Shown: in pieces, positions 45,381-54,562 of the stretch
How positions within the stretch are numbered: position 1 is the first letter of the stretch
How the letters are laid out: every line of letters begins with the position of its first letter
Assembly: GCF_002343915.1 (NCBI RefSeq)
Contig: NZ_NETK01000001.1
Coordinates: 5,032,001-5,096,000 of the forward strand
DNA from: Nannocystis exedens
GTDB lineage: Bacteria > Myxococcota_A > Polyangia > Nannocystales > Nannocystaceae
Direction: 5' to 3'
DNA length: 64,000 nt
Program-made: the position numbers and the translations under genes
The notes under the pieces: generated by a model
Told to the model about the DNA's origin: nothing
The model's database searches: none
What the model saw: only the letters and a program-made list of their open reading frames with translations

Positions 45381-46038
45381 GCTGTCCTCCCTTCGCCTGG
45401 TGGCTCCTGCTCTCCAGCCTCTACGTCAAGCGCTCTCCGCACGCAAGGCCCATTCCACACTGCCCTAGGATGCGCGAGGGGCGCAACCCGGTGGAGACCG
45501 CTGTCACGTCCTTCAAGTATGGAATATCGCTAGCAAAACTGTGTCTCCGTGAGGCTCGATCTCTTTGGTGGATCGGTCGAGGTCGAGCATGGTGGATCAC
45601 AGATATTTTATGGCGCCGGAGAGATCTCGGAGATCTCCTCAGCTATTTTAACCTAGCTGTGAGCCCCGCAGCAAGGGGCAAGTTCGGCTCGGGCCCGCGG
45701 CCAAACACCGGGCACCGTGATGTGAAATACAGAAAAATCGCCGCAATGAACAGGTGCGAATTCTGACCTTCCGCAGCTGCGGAGGTTCACGCTTCGGCGG
45801 CGCTCCCCGAACACACGTCGCCGACGGGCACGTACGCGGCCTCGGGAACGAAGTCGTCAGCGAACGTCGAGGTGACACGGGTTGCGTGGAATGCGTGCTT
45901 CGTCGGGCTCACCGTTCGCTGCGGCGGCGGTGAGCGAGGGCTCCGGACCGCGGACGTGATCACACCCGGGGATTGACGTATCGTGCCACCATCGCCCTGT
46001 TCGGGGGTGTTCGCACCGTGCCCTCGTCGGTCCGCACC
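45381..46038. other. Spacer with an island of unusual composition
   Basis: Between the small RHH gene and the kinase gene. Bases 45505-45660 are clearly poorer in GC than the surroundings and contain the near-palindrome GAGATCTCGGAGATCTC. A 98-codon frame (45470-45766) covers the island, but its codon use is unlike that of its neighbours (many A- or T-ending codons) and it resembles nothing known. It may be a remnant of foreign DNA or a regulatory region. Confidence 0.5.
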
Positions 46039-47883
46039 ATGGAGCTCGAACCCGAGACGAAAGTGTTGCCGCGCGGCAACGCCGACGTCGCGCCGCCGCC
46101 ACCCGGCGAGGCGAGCGGCTCGCTGCACGCGCTGCAGCGGATCGGCCGCTACGAGGTCGTGCAGCGGCTGGGGCACGGCGGCATGGCGACGGTGTACCTC
46201 GGACGCGCCACGGGCTCCGCAGGTTTCGAGCGCGTGGTCGCGATCAAGGTGATTCACCAGCACCTGGCGGCCGAGCCCGAGTTCGTCGGGATGTTCCTCG
46301 ACGAGGCCAAGATCGCGGCGCGGATCCACAGCCCGCACGTCGCCGGCATCCTCGACCTCGGCGAGGACGCTGGCTTTTACTTCATGGTCCTCGAGTACAT
46401 CGACGGCGAGACGCTGTCGGCGCTGCTGCGCCAGCTCCGTCCCGCCGACGAGCGGCTGCCCCTGGCGGTGGCCCTGCAGATCCTCGCCGACGCGTGCGAG
46501 GGCCTGGTCGCGGTCCACGGCCTCCGCGATCCGGACGGCCGGCCCTACGGGCTCGTCCACCGCGACATGTCGCCGCAGAACCTGATGGTCAACTTCGACG
46601 GCTGGACCAAGATCGTCGACTTCGGCCTCGTCAAGGCGACCGGCCTGCGCAACAGCAACCACACCGGGCATCTGCGCGGCAAGCTGGCGTACATGGCGCC
46701 CGAGCAGGCCCGCGGCAAGCCGCTGTCGGCCGCCGCCGACCTGTTCGCGCTCGGCGTGATCTTCTGGGAGATGCTGACCGGCCGGCGGCTGTTCGCCGGC
46801 GAGGGCGACGCCGAGACGCTCGAGAACGTGATGCGCTGCGAGGTGCCGCCGCTGCGCGACTTCCGGCCCGACCTGCCGCCCGGGGTCGAGGCGCTGCTGC
46901 GCCGCGCGCTGGCGCCGACGCCCGAGGAGCGCTACCCGAGCGCCGAGGCGATGCTGGCCGACATCCGCGCGCTGCTGCGCGAGTGCGGCGACACCAGCGA
47001 GCCGCGGCGGGCGCTGGGGGCGATCATGCGGCACCACTTCGCCGAGCAGGCGAAGTACCGCATGGCGGCGATCCGCGGCGCCTCGCGCGGCGAGCTGCGG
47101 GTCCGGCCGGCGCACATCGGCTCGGCGCCGCTGCCGGCCGCCGAGCTGTCGCCGCCGCTCGCCACCGCCGACGAGCAGACCCAGACGCGCGTGCTGGCCG
47201 AGCCGCGGGGGACGGCACCTGTCTCGGACGACATGTCCTCGCCGACAGATCGGCTGGCGGTCGTGCCGACGCGGCGGCCCTGGGTGTTGTGGTTGTCGCT
47301 GCCGCTGGTGGGCGCCGCGGTGGCGGCGGTGCTGCTGCTGTTCTTGCTGCCGCGCGCCGGCTCGCCGCAGCCCGAGCCCGCGCCCGCGCCCGCGCCCACG
47401 GTGCCGCAGACGCAAGCGCAGCCGCCCCGGCCGGCGACGGTGGTGTGGTTCTTCCAGACCGATCCGGTCGGGGCGACGGTGACGATCGACCAGGGCCCCG
47501 AGTCCGTGCTCGCCGCGCTCGCGCCGCAGCTCGAGGGGCAGGTGACGCCGCTGCGCCTGGTGGTGCCCTACGACGATCAGGCGCAGCTGCAGCTGACGGT
47601 CACCCACGAGGGCTACAGGCCGACCAAGCGCAGCCTGATCCCGATGAACAACGAGAACTTCATCGTCGAGCTGCAGCCCGAGACGCCGAAGCCGGTGCCG
47701 ACGGTCGCGCCGGTGACGCACACGCTGGCGAGCCCGGGCCCGAAGAAGAAGCCGCCCAGCGCGAAGAGCCCGGCCGCCGGCGCACAGGAGCCGGCGACGC
47801 CGCCCGCGAGCAAGGGTGAGAAGGGCGAGGAGAGCGAGCTCAAAGACGAGCCGATCTTCAGCCCCGTCAAGGGTGGCGGATGA
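46039..47883 (+). CDS. Membrane-anchored Ser/Thr protein kinase
   Basis: A Hanks-type kinase of 614 residues. Kinase domain: glycine loop LGHGGMATVYLG (44-55), VAIK lysine 70, HRDMSPQN with Asp176, DFG Asp194, and MAPEQARG. After a linker, one membrane helix (414-437) leads to a Pro-rich stretch and a periplasmic PEGA-like domain (TDPVGATVTIDQGPESV; LTVTHEGYRPTKRSL) and a basic tail. Residues about 393-402 are encoded by a TGTC dyad. A TTG at 45973 could extend the N-terminus, but the ATG at 46039 is preferred. The downstream gene overlaps by four bases. Confidence 0.92.
   Translation: MELEPETKVLPRGNADVAPPPPGEASGSLHALQRIGRYEVVQRLGHGGMATVYLGRATGSAGFERVVAIKVIHQHLAAEPEFVGMFLDEAKIAARIHSPHVAGILDLGEDAGFYFMVLEYIDGETLSALLRQLRPADERLPLAVALQILADACEGLVAVHGLRDPDGRPYGLVHRDMSPQNLMVNFDGWTKIVDFGLVKATGLRNSNHTGHLRGKLAYMAPEQARGKPLSAAADLFALGVIFWEMLTGRRLFAGEGDAETLENVMRCEVPPLRDFRPDLPPGVEALLRRALAPTPEERYPSAEAMLADIRALLRECGDTSEPRRALGAIMRHHFAEQAKYRMAAIRGASRGELRVRPAHIGSAPLPAAELSPPLATADEQTQTRVLAEPRGTAPVSDDMSSPTDRLAVVPTRRPWVLWLSLPLVGAAVAAVLLLFLLPRAGSPQPEPAPAPAPTVPQTQAQPPRPATVVWFFQTDPVGATVTIDQGPESVLAALAPQLEGQVTPLRLVVPYDDQAQLQLTVTHEGYRPTKRSLIPMNNENFIVELQPETPKPVPTVAPVTHTLASPGPKKKPPSAKSPAAGAQEPATPPASKGEKGEESELKDEPIFSPVKGGG
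47220..47233. repeat. TGTC dyad inside the kinase gene
   Basis: TGTC-tcggac-GACA, followed at once by TGTCC and then GACAG, lying in the linker between kinase domain and membrane helix. The linker tolerates insertion, which fits spread of a mobile or expanding repeat. Confidence 0.65.
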
Positions 47884-49010
47884 GGCGAGGCCGCTCGCGA
47901 TGGCGCGGGGCCGTGGCCGTGCTCTGCGCCGCGGAGCTGACCGTCACGCCGGCCGTCGCGCGCGCGCAGGAGCCGGTCCCTCCGTCGCCGCAAGAGTCGG
48001 TCGCGCCGTCGTCGGCTGCGCCACCGGCATCGGCGGCGCCGATTTCGCCGCCGCCGGCGTCATCGTCGCCGTCGCCGCCGGAGAGCGGGACGGAGGCGGC
48101 CTCGCCGAACGCGGGGCCGTCGGTGCCCGACCAGGCGGCCGCGCTGGTGTACTTCCGCGAGGGCAAGCGGCATTACAACGAGCGCCGCTACGCCGAGGCC
48201 GCGCAGGCGTTCGCGCGCTCGCTCGAGGCGGCGTGGTCGATCAACGCGGCGTACAACAAGGCGCTGTCGCTCGACCGCGCCAGCGACCTGGTCGGGGCGC
48301 TGCAGGCGTACCGCGACTACCTCGAGCACGCCGAGACCCAGGACCAGCACCGCGCCACCGCGATCGAGCGCAGCGAACAGCTGCGGCAGCGGCTCGGCGA
48401 GGTGCTGCTGCAGATCGACAGCCCCGAGGCGATCCGCGAGATCCGGATCAACGGCGACGTGGTCGACAAGGACACCTTCCCGCGGCTCGTGCTCCCGGGT
48501 CCGCTCGACGTCGAGTTCGTCGGCGAGGCGCCCGGGCAGCGCAAGCACATCCGCGCCGACGTGCGCGCCGGCGGGGCGGTGACGATCGTGTTCCCGGGGT
48601 TCGTGCGGCCCGAGGTGCGGTTGCCGGACACGGTCAAGCCTCCCGCGGGGCCCCAGGTCCCGGAGGAGTCGCGGCGGGTCAAGGGGCTGCGGGCGGGCTT
48701 CTGGACCACGACGTCGCTGGCGCTCGCGGGCGGCGTGACGGTGGCGATCCTCGGGTCGCGCGTGCTCGTGGCCCGCGACCGCGCCCATGCCGGGTGCGAC
48801 GGCCTGTGCGAAGAGGGCGAGAAGCCGGCGCTCTATCGCACGTTCTCCGCGCTCCAGGACGCCACGAACGTGGCGATCGGGGTGACGGCCGCGGTCGGGG
48901 TGGCTGCGCTGGCCCTGGGCCTGGTGCTGCGCCGCGAGCGTGCGCGCCGGCCGGTGGCGACGCGGGCCGACCTGCGCTGGCTCGGCGCGACCGTCGAGCT
49001 CACGTTCTGA
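47880..49010 (+). CDS. Exported TPR/PEGA-like membrane protein
   Basis: A 376-residue exported protein: signal peptide (cleavage near AVARAQ), a Pro/Ser/Ala-rich spacer, TPR-like helices at about 85-150 (AALVYFREGKRHYNERRYAEAAQAF), a PEGA-like beta-domain (IDSPEAIREIRINGDVVDKDTF), and two C-terminal helices around residues 270-290 and 315-340. This layout commonly accompanies myxobacterial Ser/Thr kinases. Its ATG overlaps the kinase stop (ATGA), so the two are probably made together and may act together at the envelope. Confidence 0.8.
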   Translation: MRRGRSRWRGAVAVLCAAELTVTPAVARAQEPVPPSPQESVAPSSAAPPASAAPISPPPASSSPSPPESGTEAASPNAGPSVPDQAAALVYFREGKRHYNERRYAEAAQAFARSLEAAWSINAAYNKALSLDRASDLVGALQAYRDYLEHAETQDQHRATAIERSEQLRQRLGEVLLQIDSPEAIREIRINGDVVDKDTFPRLVLPGPLDVEFVGEAPGQRKHIRADVRAGGAVTIVFPGFVRPEVRLPDTVKPPAGPQVPEESRRVKGLRAGFWTTTSLALAGGVTVAILGSRVLVARDRAHAGCDGLCEEGEKPALYRTFSALQDATNVAIGVTAAVGVAALALGLVLRRERARRPVATRADLRWLGATVELTF

Positions 49011-49039
49011 GGCGCTTGCACCGGCGCGCCCGGGCTGCC

Positions 49040-50290
49040 ATGACTCACCCCATGCAAGAGCTCCGGTGGCCGACCTATGCCCTCCGCGACCTCGTCCTCG
49101 ACGCCGCGGTGCCCGACGAGCGCGGCTCGCTGCGCGTGCGCGACAGCGCCGGGCGCGTCTACCTCGACGCGGTGAACGGCGTCGGTTGTGCCCCGCTCGG
49201 GCACGCGCACCCGCGGTGGGTCGAGGCCCTGACGGCGCAGATGCAGCGGCTGAGCGCGGCCGCCAACTCGTTCAGCACAGAGCCGCAGCGGCGCTTCGCA
49301 GCGGCGTTGGTCGCCCGCATGCCGGTGCCGGACGCGCGGGCGTTCATCGCCACCACCGGCACCGAGACCACCGAGGCGGCGATCAAGCTCGCGCTGCGGG
49401 CGACCGGGCGCAACACGATCGTCGCGTTCGAGCGGGCCTTCCACGGCCGCTCGCTCGGGGCGCTCGCCTGCACGGCCAACACCGCCTACCGCCACCCGTA
49501 CGTGCGCTGCCTCGGCGAGAGCGAGCCCGCCGAGCCGTTCGCCACCGCGCGGGTGCTGCGGCTGCCGTTCGGCGATTTCGACGCGCTGCGCAGGGCCTTC
49601 GCCGAGCACGGCGCCGCGATCGCGGCGGTGTTCATCGAGCCGATCCAGGGCGAGGCCGGCGTCTACCCGGCCTCGCGCGAGTTCCTGGTCGGGCTGCACG
49701 GCCTGTGCCGCGAGCACGGCGCGCTGGTCGGCGCCGACGAGGTCCAGAGCGGCTTCGGCCGCACCGGCTCGTGGTCGGCGTGGGCGCACATCGTCGGCGA
49801 CGACCCGGCGCTGGCGCCCGACCTGATGTGGATCGCCAAGGCCCTGGGCGGCGGGTTCCCGATCGGTGTGTGCCTCGCCCGCGGCGACCTGGCGCAGGCG
49901 ATGGGCAAGGGCACCCACGGGACCACCTTCGGCGGCAACCCGCTCGCCTGCGCCGCGGGGCTCGCCACCATCGACATCCTCGAGCGCGACGGCCTGCTCG
50001 CCGCCGCCGCGGCGCAGCTGCCGACGCTGCAGGCGATCGCCCGCGAGGAGCCGTGCGCGCGGGTCCACGAGATCCGCGGCCACGGGGCGCTGATCGGCGT
50101 GCAGGTCGGCAAGCCCGGCGAGCAGATCGGCACCGCCGTCGGCGACCGCATGATGCGCGACCACGGCGTCCTCGTCACCGTCTGCGGCGGCCACACGATC
50201 CGCCTGCTGCTGCCCTACCGCGCCGGCGCCGACGAGCTGCGCGAGGTGTGGCGCGCGATCAGCCGCTCGCTGGAGTCCGAAGCAACATGA
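49040..50290 (+). CDS. Class III aminotransferase (acetylornithine/ornithine aminotransferase-like)
   Basis: A PLP enzyme of 416 residues. Motifs are GVGCAPLGHAHP, FIATTGTETTEAAIKLALR, AFHGRSLGAL, IEPIQGEAGVYP, ADEVQSGFGRTG with Asp233, and the Schiff-base lysine in WIAKALGGGFPIG (Lys267). It resembles ArgD and ornithine/4-aminobutyrate aminotransferases; the exact substrate cannot be fixed from sequence. Its position between envelope-protein genes is unusual. The start at 49040 lies 29 bp after the previous stop, and its own stop overlaps the next start. Confidence 0.88.
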   Translation: MTHPMQELRWPTYALRDLVLDAAVPDERGSLRVRDSAGRVYLDAVNGVGCAPLGHAHPRWVEALTAQMQRLSAAANSFSTEPQRRFAAALVARMPVPDARAFIATTGTETTEAAIKLALRATGRNTIVAFERAFHGRSLGALACTANTAYRHPYVRCLGESEPAEPFATARVLRLPFGDFDALRRAFAEHGAAIAAVFIEPIQGEAGVYPASREFLVGLHGLCREHGALVGADEVQSGFGRTGSWSAWAHIVGDDPALAPDLMWIAKALGGGFPIGVCLARGDLAQAMGKGTHGTTFGGNPLACAAGLATIDILERDGLLAAAAAQLPTLQAIAREEPCARVHEIRGHGALIGVQVGKPGEQIGTAVGDRMMRDHGVLVTVCGGHTIRLLLPYRAGADELREVWRAISRSLESEAT

Positions 50291-51063
50291 TCCTCAAGCA
50301 ATGTTCTAAAGTACATGTCCTGGCGGCCATCTCGATGCTCGCGCCCGCGTGCAAGCGCGAGGCCAGCGAGGCGCCCGAGTCGACGGCGGCGCCGCAGACC
50401 GAGCCGCCGGTCCAGGAGACGGCCCCGGCGCCGGCGAGCGAGGCCGCCGGGGCGCCCGCGAGCGACACGCCCGCGCCGTCCGCCGACCCGCCGGCGGGCG
50501 AGGCCGTGGCCGCGAACGAGCCGGCGCCGACGAGCGTGGCGGCCGTGCCGGCCGCCGACAAGCCGGCGGCGATCAGCGCCCTGCCCGCGCCGCTGCACGC
50601 CAAGGTCGACGAGTCGTGCGGGCGCGACGCCGGCGTCGGAACCAACGCGCTGCCGTTCGCGCTCAAGACGGCCGACGGCAAGGACATCAGCATGGCGAGC
50701 CTGCGCGGCAAGGTCGTGCTGCTCAACTTCTGGGGCACGTGGTGTAAGCCCTGCCTCAAGGAGCTGCCGGAGTTCGACCGCCTGATCCGCCACTACAAGA
50801 AGAGCGGCGCCGTGCTGGTCGCCGTCGCCACCGACACCGAGCCGCAGAAGGTGCTCGAGTTCGCCAAGGAGCGGAAGATCTCCGCCAAGCTGGTGCTCGG
50901 CGGCGAGGACCTGGCCAAGCAGTACGACAGCCCGAACTTCCCGTTCTCGTTCGTGGTCGACGACAAGGGCACGATCCGCGGCTCGTACCGCAGCTACAAG
51001 CCGGAGTGCATCGGGCGGATCGAGCAAGACATCCGCACGAGCCTCGAGCAGCGCAAGCGCTAG
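50287..51063 (+). CDS. TlpA-like thioredoxin-fold lipoprotein
   Basis: A 258-residue lipoprotein: lipobox MLAPAC with Cys22, a long Pro/Ala/Glu-rich spacer (about 24-105), and a TlpA/ResA-type thioredoxin fold with redox motif WCKPC (Cys152, Cys155), LPEFDRLIRHYKKSG and FPFSFVVDDKGTI. It probably reduces disulfides in envelope proteins. Its first codons contain a TGTC-type repeat (50301-50320), so part of the signal peptide derives from repeat DNA. It overlaps the aminotransferase by four bases and converges with the next gene, sharing the bases CTAG. Confidence 0.87.
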   Translation: MILKQCSKVHVLAAISMLAPACKREASEAPESTAAPQTEPPVQETAPAPASEAAGAPASDTPAPSADPPAGEAVAANEPAPTSVAAVPAADKPAAISALPAPLHAKVDESCGRDAGVGTNALPFALKTADGKDISMASLRGKVVLLNFWGTWCKPCLKELPEFDRLIRHYKKSGAVLVAVATDTEPQKVLEFAKERKISAKLVLGGEDLAKQYDSPNFPFSFVVDDKGTIRGSYRSYKPECIGRIEQDIRTSLEQRKR

Positions 51064-51437
51064 CGCGTCGGCTCGACCCGCAGGCCCGCGGCGACGATGA
51101 AGGCCGGCGGGCTGCTGTCGTCGTGCGCGCGGAGCATGAACACGTGCAGGCCGGCGAGCGCCGCCGGCGCGAGCGACGGCAGGTGCCTGGCGACGTCGCC
51201 CGTGAACAGCTGCAGCGTCGTGCCCCACTCGAGGTGCAGCGGCATCTGCACGTAGGTCGGCTCGGCGAAGCAAAGCCGCCCGAACGGCGGCAGCGAGGGC
51301 GGCGGCCACTCGCAGTGATGGACCTCGAGCACCAGCGAGTCGCCGCCCGTCGCGACCACGCGCGCGGCCGCCAGCGGGTGCGCTCGCAACAGTTCGTTCG
51401 CCGCCGCGAGGGCCTCGGCGAGCTGCGGCGGGCTCAC
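51060..51437 (-). CDS. Small protein of unknown function downstream of the FHA gene
   Basis: A 125-residue cytosolic protein with a GTG start at 51437 that overlaps the FHA gene's stop (GTGA). It has alternating hydrophobic strands (ARVVATGGDSLVLEVHHCEWP; YVQMPLHLEWGTTLQLF). No family is recognised; coupling with the FHA-DUF4388 gene suggests a shared pathway. Its stop overlaps that of the convergent TlpA-like gene by four bases. Confidence 0.65.
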   Translation of the reverse strand: MSPPQLAEALAAANELLRAHPLAAARVVATGGDSLVLEVHHCEWPPPSLPPFGRLCFAEPTYVQMPLHLEWGTTLQLFTGDVARHLPSLAPAALAGLHVFMLRAHDDSSPPAFIVAAGLRVEPTR

Positions 51438-52375
51438 GGGTACTCGACGACTCGCTTCTTGCGCAGCTCGACGATCAGCTTGGTGAGGGCGAGGTCGTCT
51501 TGCGGGTACGAGTCGAGGATGAACGACCAGGTCCGGCCCTCGGCGAGGTCTTGCACGACGTCGAGCTGCTCGGGCGGGAGCGTGTGCCAGCGGACGGGCG
51601 ACGGCTGGACCAGCGACACCTCGGCGCCGTAGGTCGGCACGGGTGTCTTTTCGGCCAGGTGGAGGATCTCGTCCTGCTGGCGGGCCGACTCCATCAGGAT
51701 GTGTTCGATGGCGCTCTTGATCTCCTGCGCCGGCGCTTGCTCGGGGGCGGCGTTCTCGAGCGCGAACGTGCCGCGCTTCCACGCCAGCATGCGCATCAGC
51801 GCCTTCTCGGGCAGCAGCGCCGCGGCGCTCTTGTCGATCGTCGCCGAAAACGCGTAGCCCTCGCGGAGGTAGACGCGGCCGGTCTGCACGGTGTCGAGGT
51901 TGCGGACGTTGAGGGTGCCGGTCTTGCGGCTCGCCGCCAGCCACTGCAGCACGTCGACCAGCGGGATCTCCTCGATGCTGCCGGTCATCGAGCGGTTGGA
52001 GAAGTCGACCGTGGTCGGCGCGCGGCGCTTCTTCTCGCCGGCGCGAGGGGCGGCGCCCACCTGGCTCGGCCTGGCGACGACCACGCTCATGAGGCTGCCG
52101 CCGATGGAGATCCGGTCGCCGGCGCGGAGGCAGTGGCGCTGGATGGGGTTGCCGTTGACGTGGACGCCGTTGCGCGAGCCGAGATCGCGGACCCACACGC
52201 GCTGGCGCTCGGCGAAGAAGCGGGCGTGCTTGCGGCTCACGGCGTCGTCGGCGAGCACGAGGTCCGAATCGCTGCTGCGGCCGACGATGTAGTGGTCCTT
52301 GTCGGGGTCGAGGGGAAACTCTTCGCCCTTGTATTTGCCTGTCAGGAACTTGAGGACGTGAATTTCCGCACTCAT
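51434..52375 (-). CDS. FHA-domain protein with C-terminal DUF4388
   Basis: A 313-residue signalling protein. The FHA domain, which binds phosphothreonine, is clear: GRSSDSD (32-38), SRKHAR (47-52) and GSRNGVHVNG (66-75). After a basic linker comes DUF4388 (about 125-230; GSIEEIPLVDVLQWLAASRKTGTLNV), a myxobacterial output domain of unknown action. It may read out kinase activity such as that of the convergent kinase operon. The ATG at 52375 is preferred to 52393. Confidence 0.88.
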   Translation of the reverse strand: MSAEIHVLKFLTGKYKGEEFPLDPDKDHYIVGRSSDSDLVLADDAVSRKHARFFAERQRVWVRDLGSRNGVHVNGNPIQRHCLRAGDRISIGGSLMSVVVARPSQVGAAPRAGEKKRRAPTTVDFSNRSMTGSIEEIPLVDVLQWLAASRKTGTLNVRNLDTVQTGRVYLREGYAFSATIDKSAAALLPEKALMRMLAWKRGTFALENAAPEQAPAQEIKSAIEHILMESARQQDEILHLAEKTPVPTYGAEVSLVQPSPVRWHTLPPEQLDVVQDLAEGRTWSFILDSYPQDDLALTKLIVELRKKRVVEYP

Positions 52376-52635
52376 GAGCGCACCCTCGAGCATAGGTTTG
52401 GAGCCACACCCACGTCAACGCTGCGCGGTGGCGGATGAGGGGAATCAGGACGCACGGTCGGGGGCGCGGCACCCGTGACGGCGCACACGGGTCTCGAAGC
52501 GAGCTCGTGCTGCGCGGCGCCACCGCTCGTGGTGGGCGTTGAGGCGGTGTTAGCGCCCGTTCGTGGCCCTGCCTCCCAATAAACGCTAGGCTTGGGCGTC
52601 AACCTCGGCACCTTCGCCGAGGTGGAGTCACGGTC

Positions 52636-54282
52636 ATGAACAAGCGTCCCTGGATCGGCCCTGTGAGCGCACTGGCGCTCGTGCTTTCGTTCGCTGGCGG
52701 TTGCACGCGGAACGTCGGGGCCGGAGCGGTCCATCCGGACGAGATCCCGCGGACCGTGGCCGCGTCGCCGGCGGCCTACGAGACGGTGTACGTGCAGAGC
52801 GAGTCGTACGCCACGCCGACGGGGGCGCCGCAGGCCAACGGTTACGCGATTCCGGGCGAGGCGCCGGCCGATCCGGCGGCGCAGACCGAGGCCAACATCG
52901 AGAACCCGCCGGGCCTGGTCGGCACCGAGACGCTCAGCGACGGGCAGCAGGTCAAGGTCGTGACGTACGTTCACACGTACCCCGAGCCGATCGAGACCTA
53001 CCCGCGCGTGTACTGGTCCAATCGTTGGTATTACAACATCAACGGCAACTTCGTCTACTACAGCCCCTACTACAACAGCTGGGTGTACTACTGGGGCCCG
53101 CCGACGCCGCTGGTCTACGCGTGGAACTACTACTACCCGTGGGTCCCGTACTCGTACGGCTGGGGCTTCTACGGCCACGGCTGGTACTGGGGCGGTCCGG
53201 GCTACTGGGGTTACCACGCGTGGGGCATGCCGCCGTCGTACTATTACAACTACTACCCGCACGACCCGGGCTCGGTGCGGCACACGACCCCGAGCCAGGG
53301 CGGGCCGACGGGCAGCACGCGGCACACGATGAACGCGTCGCAGGGCGGCCCGACCGGGAACCAGGGCTTCGGCGACAAGCTCAGCCGGCCGGGCGGCAAC
53401 AACGGCGGGATGTCCCCGGGGTCAGGTCGGCCGACCGACCTGGCTGCGGGTCCGCAGGGCGGGGGCCTGGGCGCGGGTGCCAGCGGGCCGCGCGGGCTCG
53501 CGGCGGCGCCCGAGGGCGGTCGCGGCGGCCTCGGTCCGGGTGGGCAGGCGAGCGGTCCGTCCAACCTCGCGGCTCCGAGCACGCGCCCGAGCCAGCTGCC
53601 CCAAGGGCCAGGTTCGTGGACGTCGGGCGGCACGCGCACGGTCGCCGGCGCGAGCGCGAGCTACCCGAGCATGCCGATGTCGGGCGGCGCGCGGCCGGGC
53701 GGCGAGGGCGGCGGCGGCCGCGGTTACATGGCCCCGGGGGCAGGTAACCTGTCGGCCGGCGCGGCCAAGAGCGCGGGCGGGATGAACGCGACGTACCGGC
53801 CGACCTACGCGCCTCCGGGCACGAGCGGCGGCGGCGAGCGCGGGACGATGGCCGCCGGGGCGGCGCGGCCGAGCAGCGCCGGCGGGTTCGCGTCGTCGCA
53901 GGCGACCTACGTGCCGGCGACCTCGGGCTCGCGCGGCGGGCCGCGCAGCGCGACCAGCTCGTTCGGCGACGGCGGCGGCTGGGGCGGCTCGCGTGGCACC
54001 GGCCCGACCTTCAGCGGCGGGGGCTTCAGCGGCGGCGGCAGCCGGGGCAGCTTCAGCAGCGGTGGCTCGAGCGGCGGCTTCAGCGGAGGCGGCTTCAGCG
54101 GCGGCGGGGGCTTCGGCGGCAGCCGGGGCGGCTTCAGCAGCGGCGGCGGGGGCGGCTTCGGCGGCGGAGGCGGCGGCGGCGGAGGCTTCGGCGGCGGAGG
54201 CGGCGGCTTCAGCGGCGGCGGAGGCGGTCGCGGGGGCGGCGGAGGCGGAGGCTTCGGCGGCGGCGGCGGTCGCGGCCGCTGA
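52636..54282 (+). CDS. Tyr/Trp-rich and Gly-rich surface lipoprotein
   Basis: A 548-residue lipoprotein: lipobox FAGGC near residue 23. The middle (about 120-215) is extraordinarily rich in Tyr and Trp (WYYNINGNFVYYSPYYNSWV; YGHGWYWGGPGYWGY). From about 225 it becomes Gly/Ser/Ala/Pro-rich and ends in almost pure glycine repeats (GGFGGGGGG). This suggests an adhesive or structural surface protein. The glycine tract is repetitive in DNA and could vary in length. A strong ribosome-binding context and a terminator frame it as a single-gene unit. Confidence 0.75.
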   Translation: MNKRPWIGPVSALALVLSFAGGCTRNVGAGAVHPDEIPRTVAASPAAYETVYVQSESYATPTGAPQANGYAIPGEAPADPAAQTEANIENPPGLVGTETLSDGQQVKVVTYVHTYPEPIETYPRVYWSNRWYYNINGNFVYYSPYYNSWVYYWGPPTPLVYAWNYYYPWVPYSYGWGFYGHGWYWGGPGYWGYHAWGMPPSYYYNYYPHDPGSVRHTTPSQGGPTGSTRHTMNASQGGPTGNQGFGDKLSRPGGNNGGMSPGSGRPTDLAAGPQGGGLGAGASGPRGLAAAPEGGRGGLGPGGQASGPSNLAAPSTRPSQLPQGPGSWTSGGTRTVAGASASYPSMPMSGGARPGGEGGGGRGYMAPGAGNLSAGAAKSAGGMNATYRPTYAPPGTSGGGERGTMAAGAARPSSAGGFASSQATYVPATSGSRGGPRSATSSFGDGGGWGGSRGTGPTFSGGGFSGGGSRGSFSSGGSSGGFSGGGFSGGGGFGGSRGGFSSGGGGGFGGGGGGGGGFGGGGGGFSGGGGGRGGGGGGGFGGGGGRGR

Positions 54283-54301
54283 GCGAACGAAGGCTCGCTT
54301 C

Positions 54302-54330
54302 ACGAGCGCACGAACTCGTGCGCTCGTTTT
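54302..54330 (+). terminator. Rho-independent terminator of the Gly-rich lipoprotein gene
   Basis: ACGAGCGCACGA (54302-54313) pairs with TCGTGCGCTCGT (54316-54327), followed by TTT (four T in all). The stem starts 20 bp after the stop. Confidence 0.8.
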
Positions 54331-54345
54331 CGCGAGGCGGGCAGA

Positions 54346-54421
54346 CTGTCTCGAGGGACAGGCGTGGCGAGCTCGATCGAGCGAACTCGGCGGCTCACGA
54401 ACACCTGTCCCGGGGGACAGG
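54346..54421. repeat. Two TGTC dyads before gloB
   Basis: CTGTC-tcgagg-GACAG (54346-54361) and CCTGTCC-cggg-GGACAGG (54404-54421), the latter with 7-bp perfect arms. They lie 43 bp apart in the spacer. Confidence 0.8.
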
Positions 54422-54562
54422 GGACGAAGAGCGCCGTCGAGTCGGGACGGCCGACAGCGCGCGCCGAGCTCGGGTCTGGCGGCCCCGGCCGTACCATCCT
54501 CGAGGATGACCCAAAAGACAGCTCTGCTTGAGCTCGCGGGTGGGCTCCGCTAAGACATCGGG

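Noticed and set aside
45470..45766. A 98-residue protein gene
   Set aside because: Codon use is unlike neighbouring genes, there is no clear ribosome-binding site, and the product resembles nothing. It is kept only as a composition anomaly.
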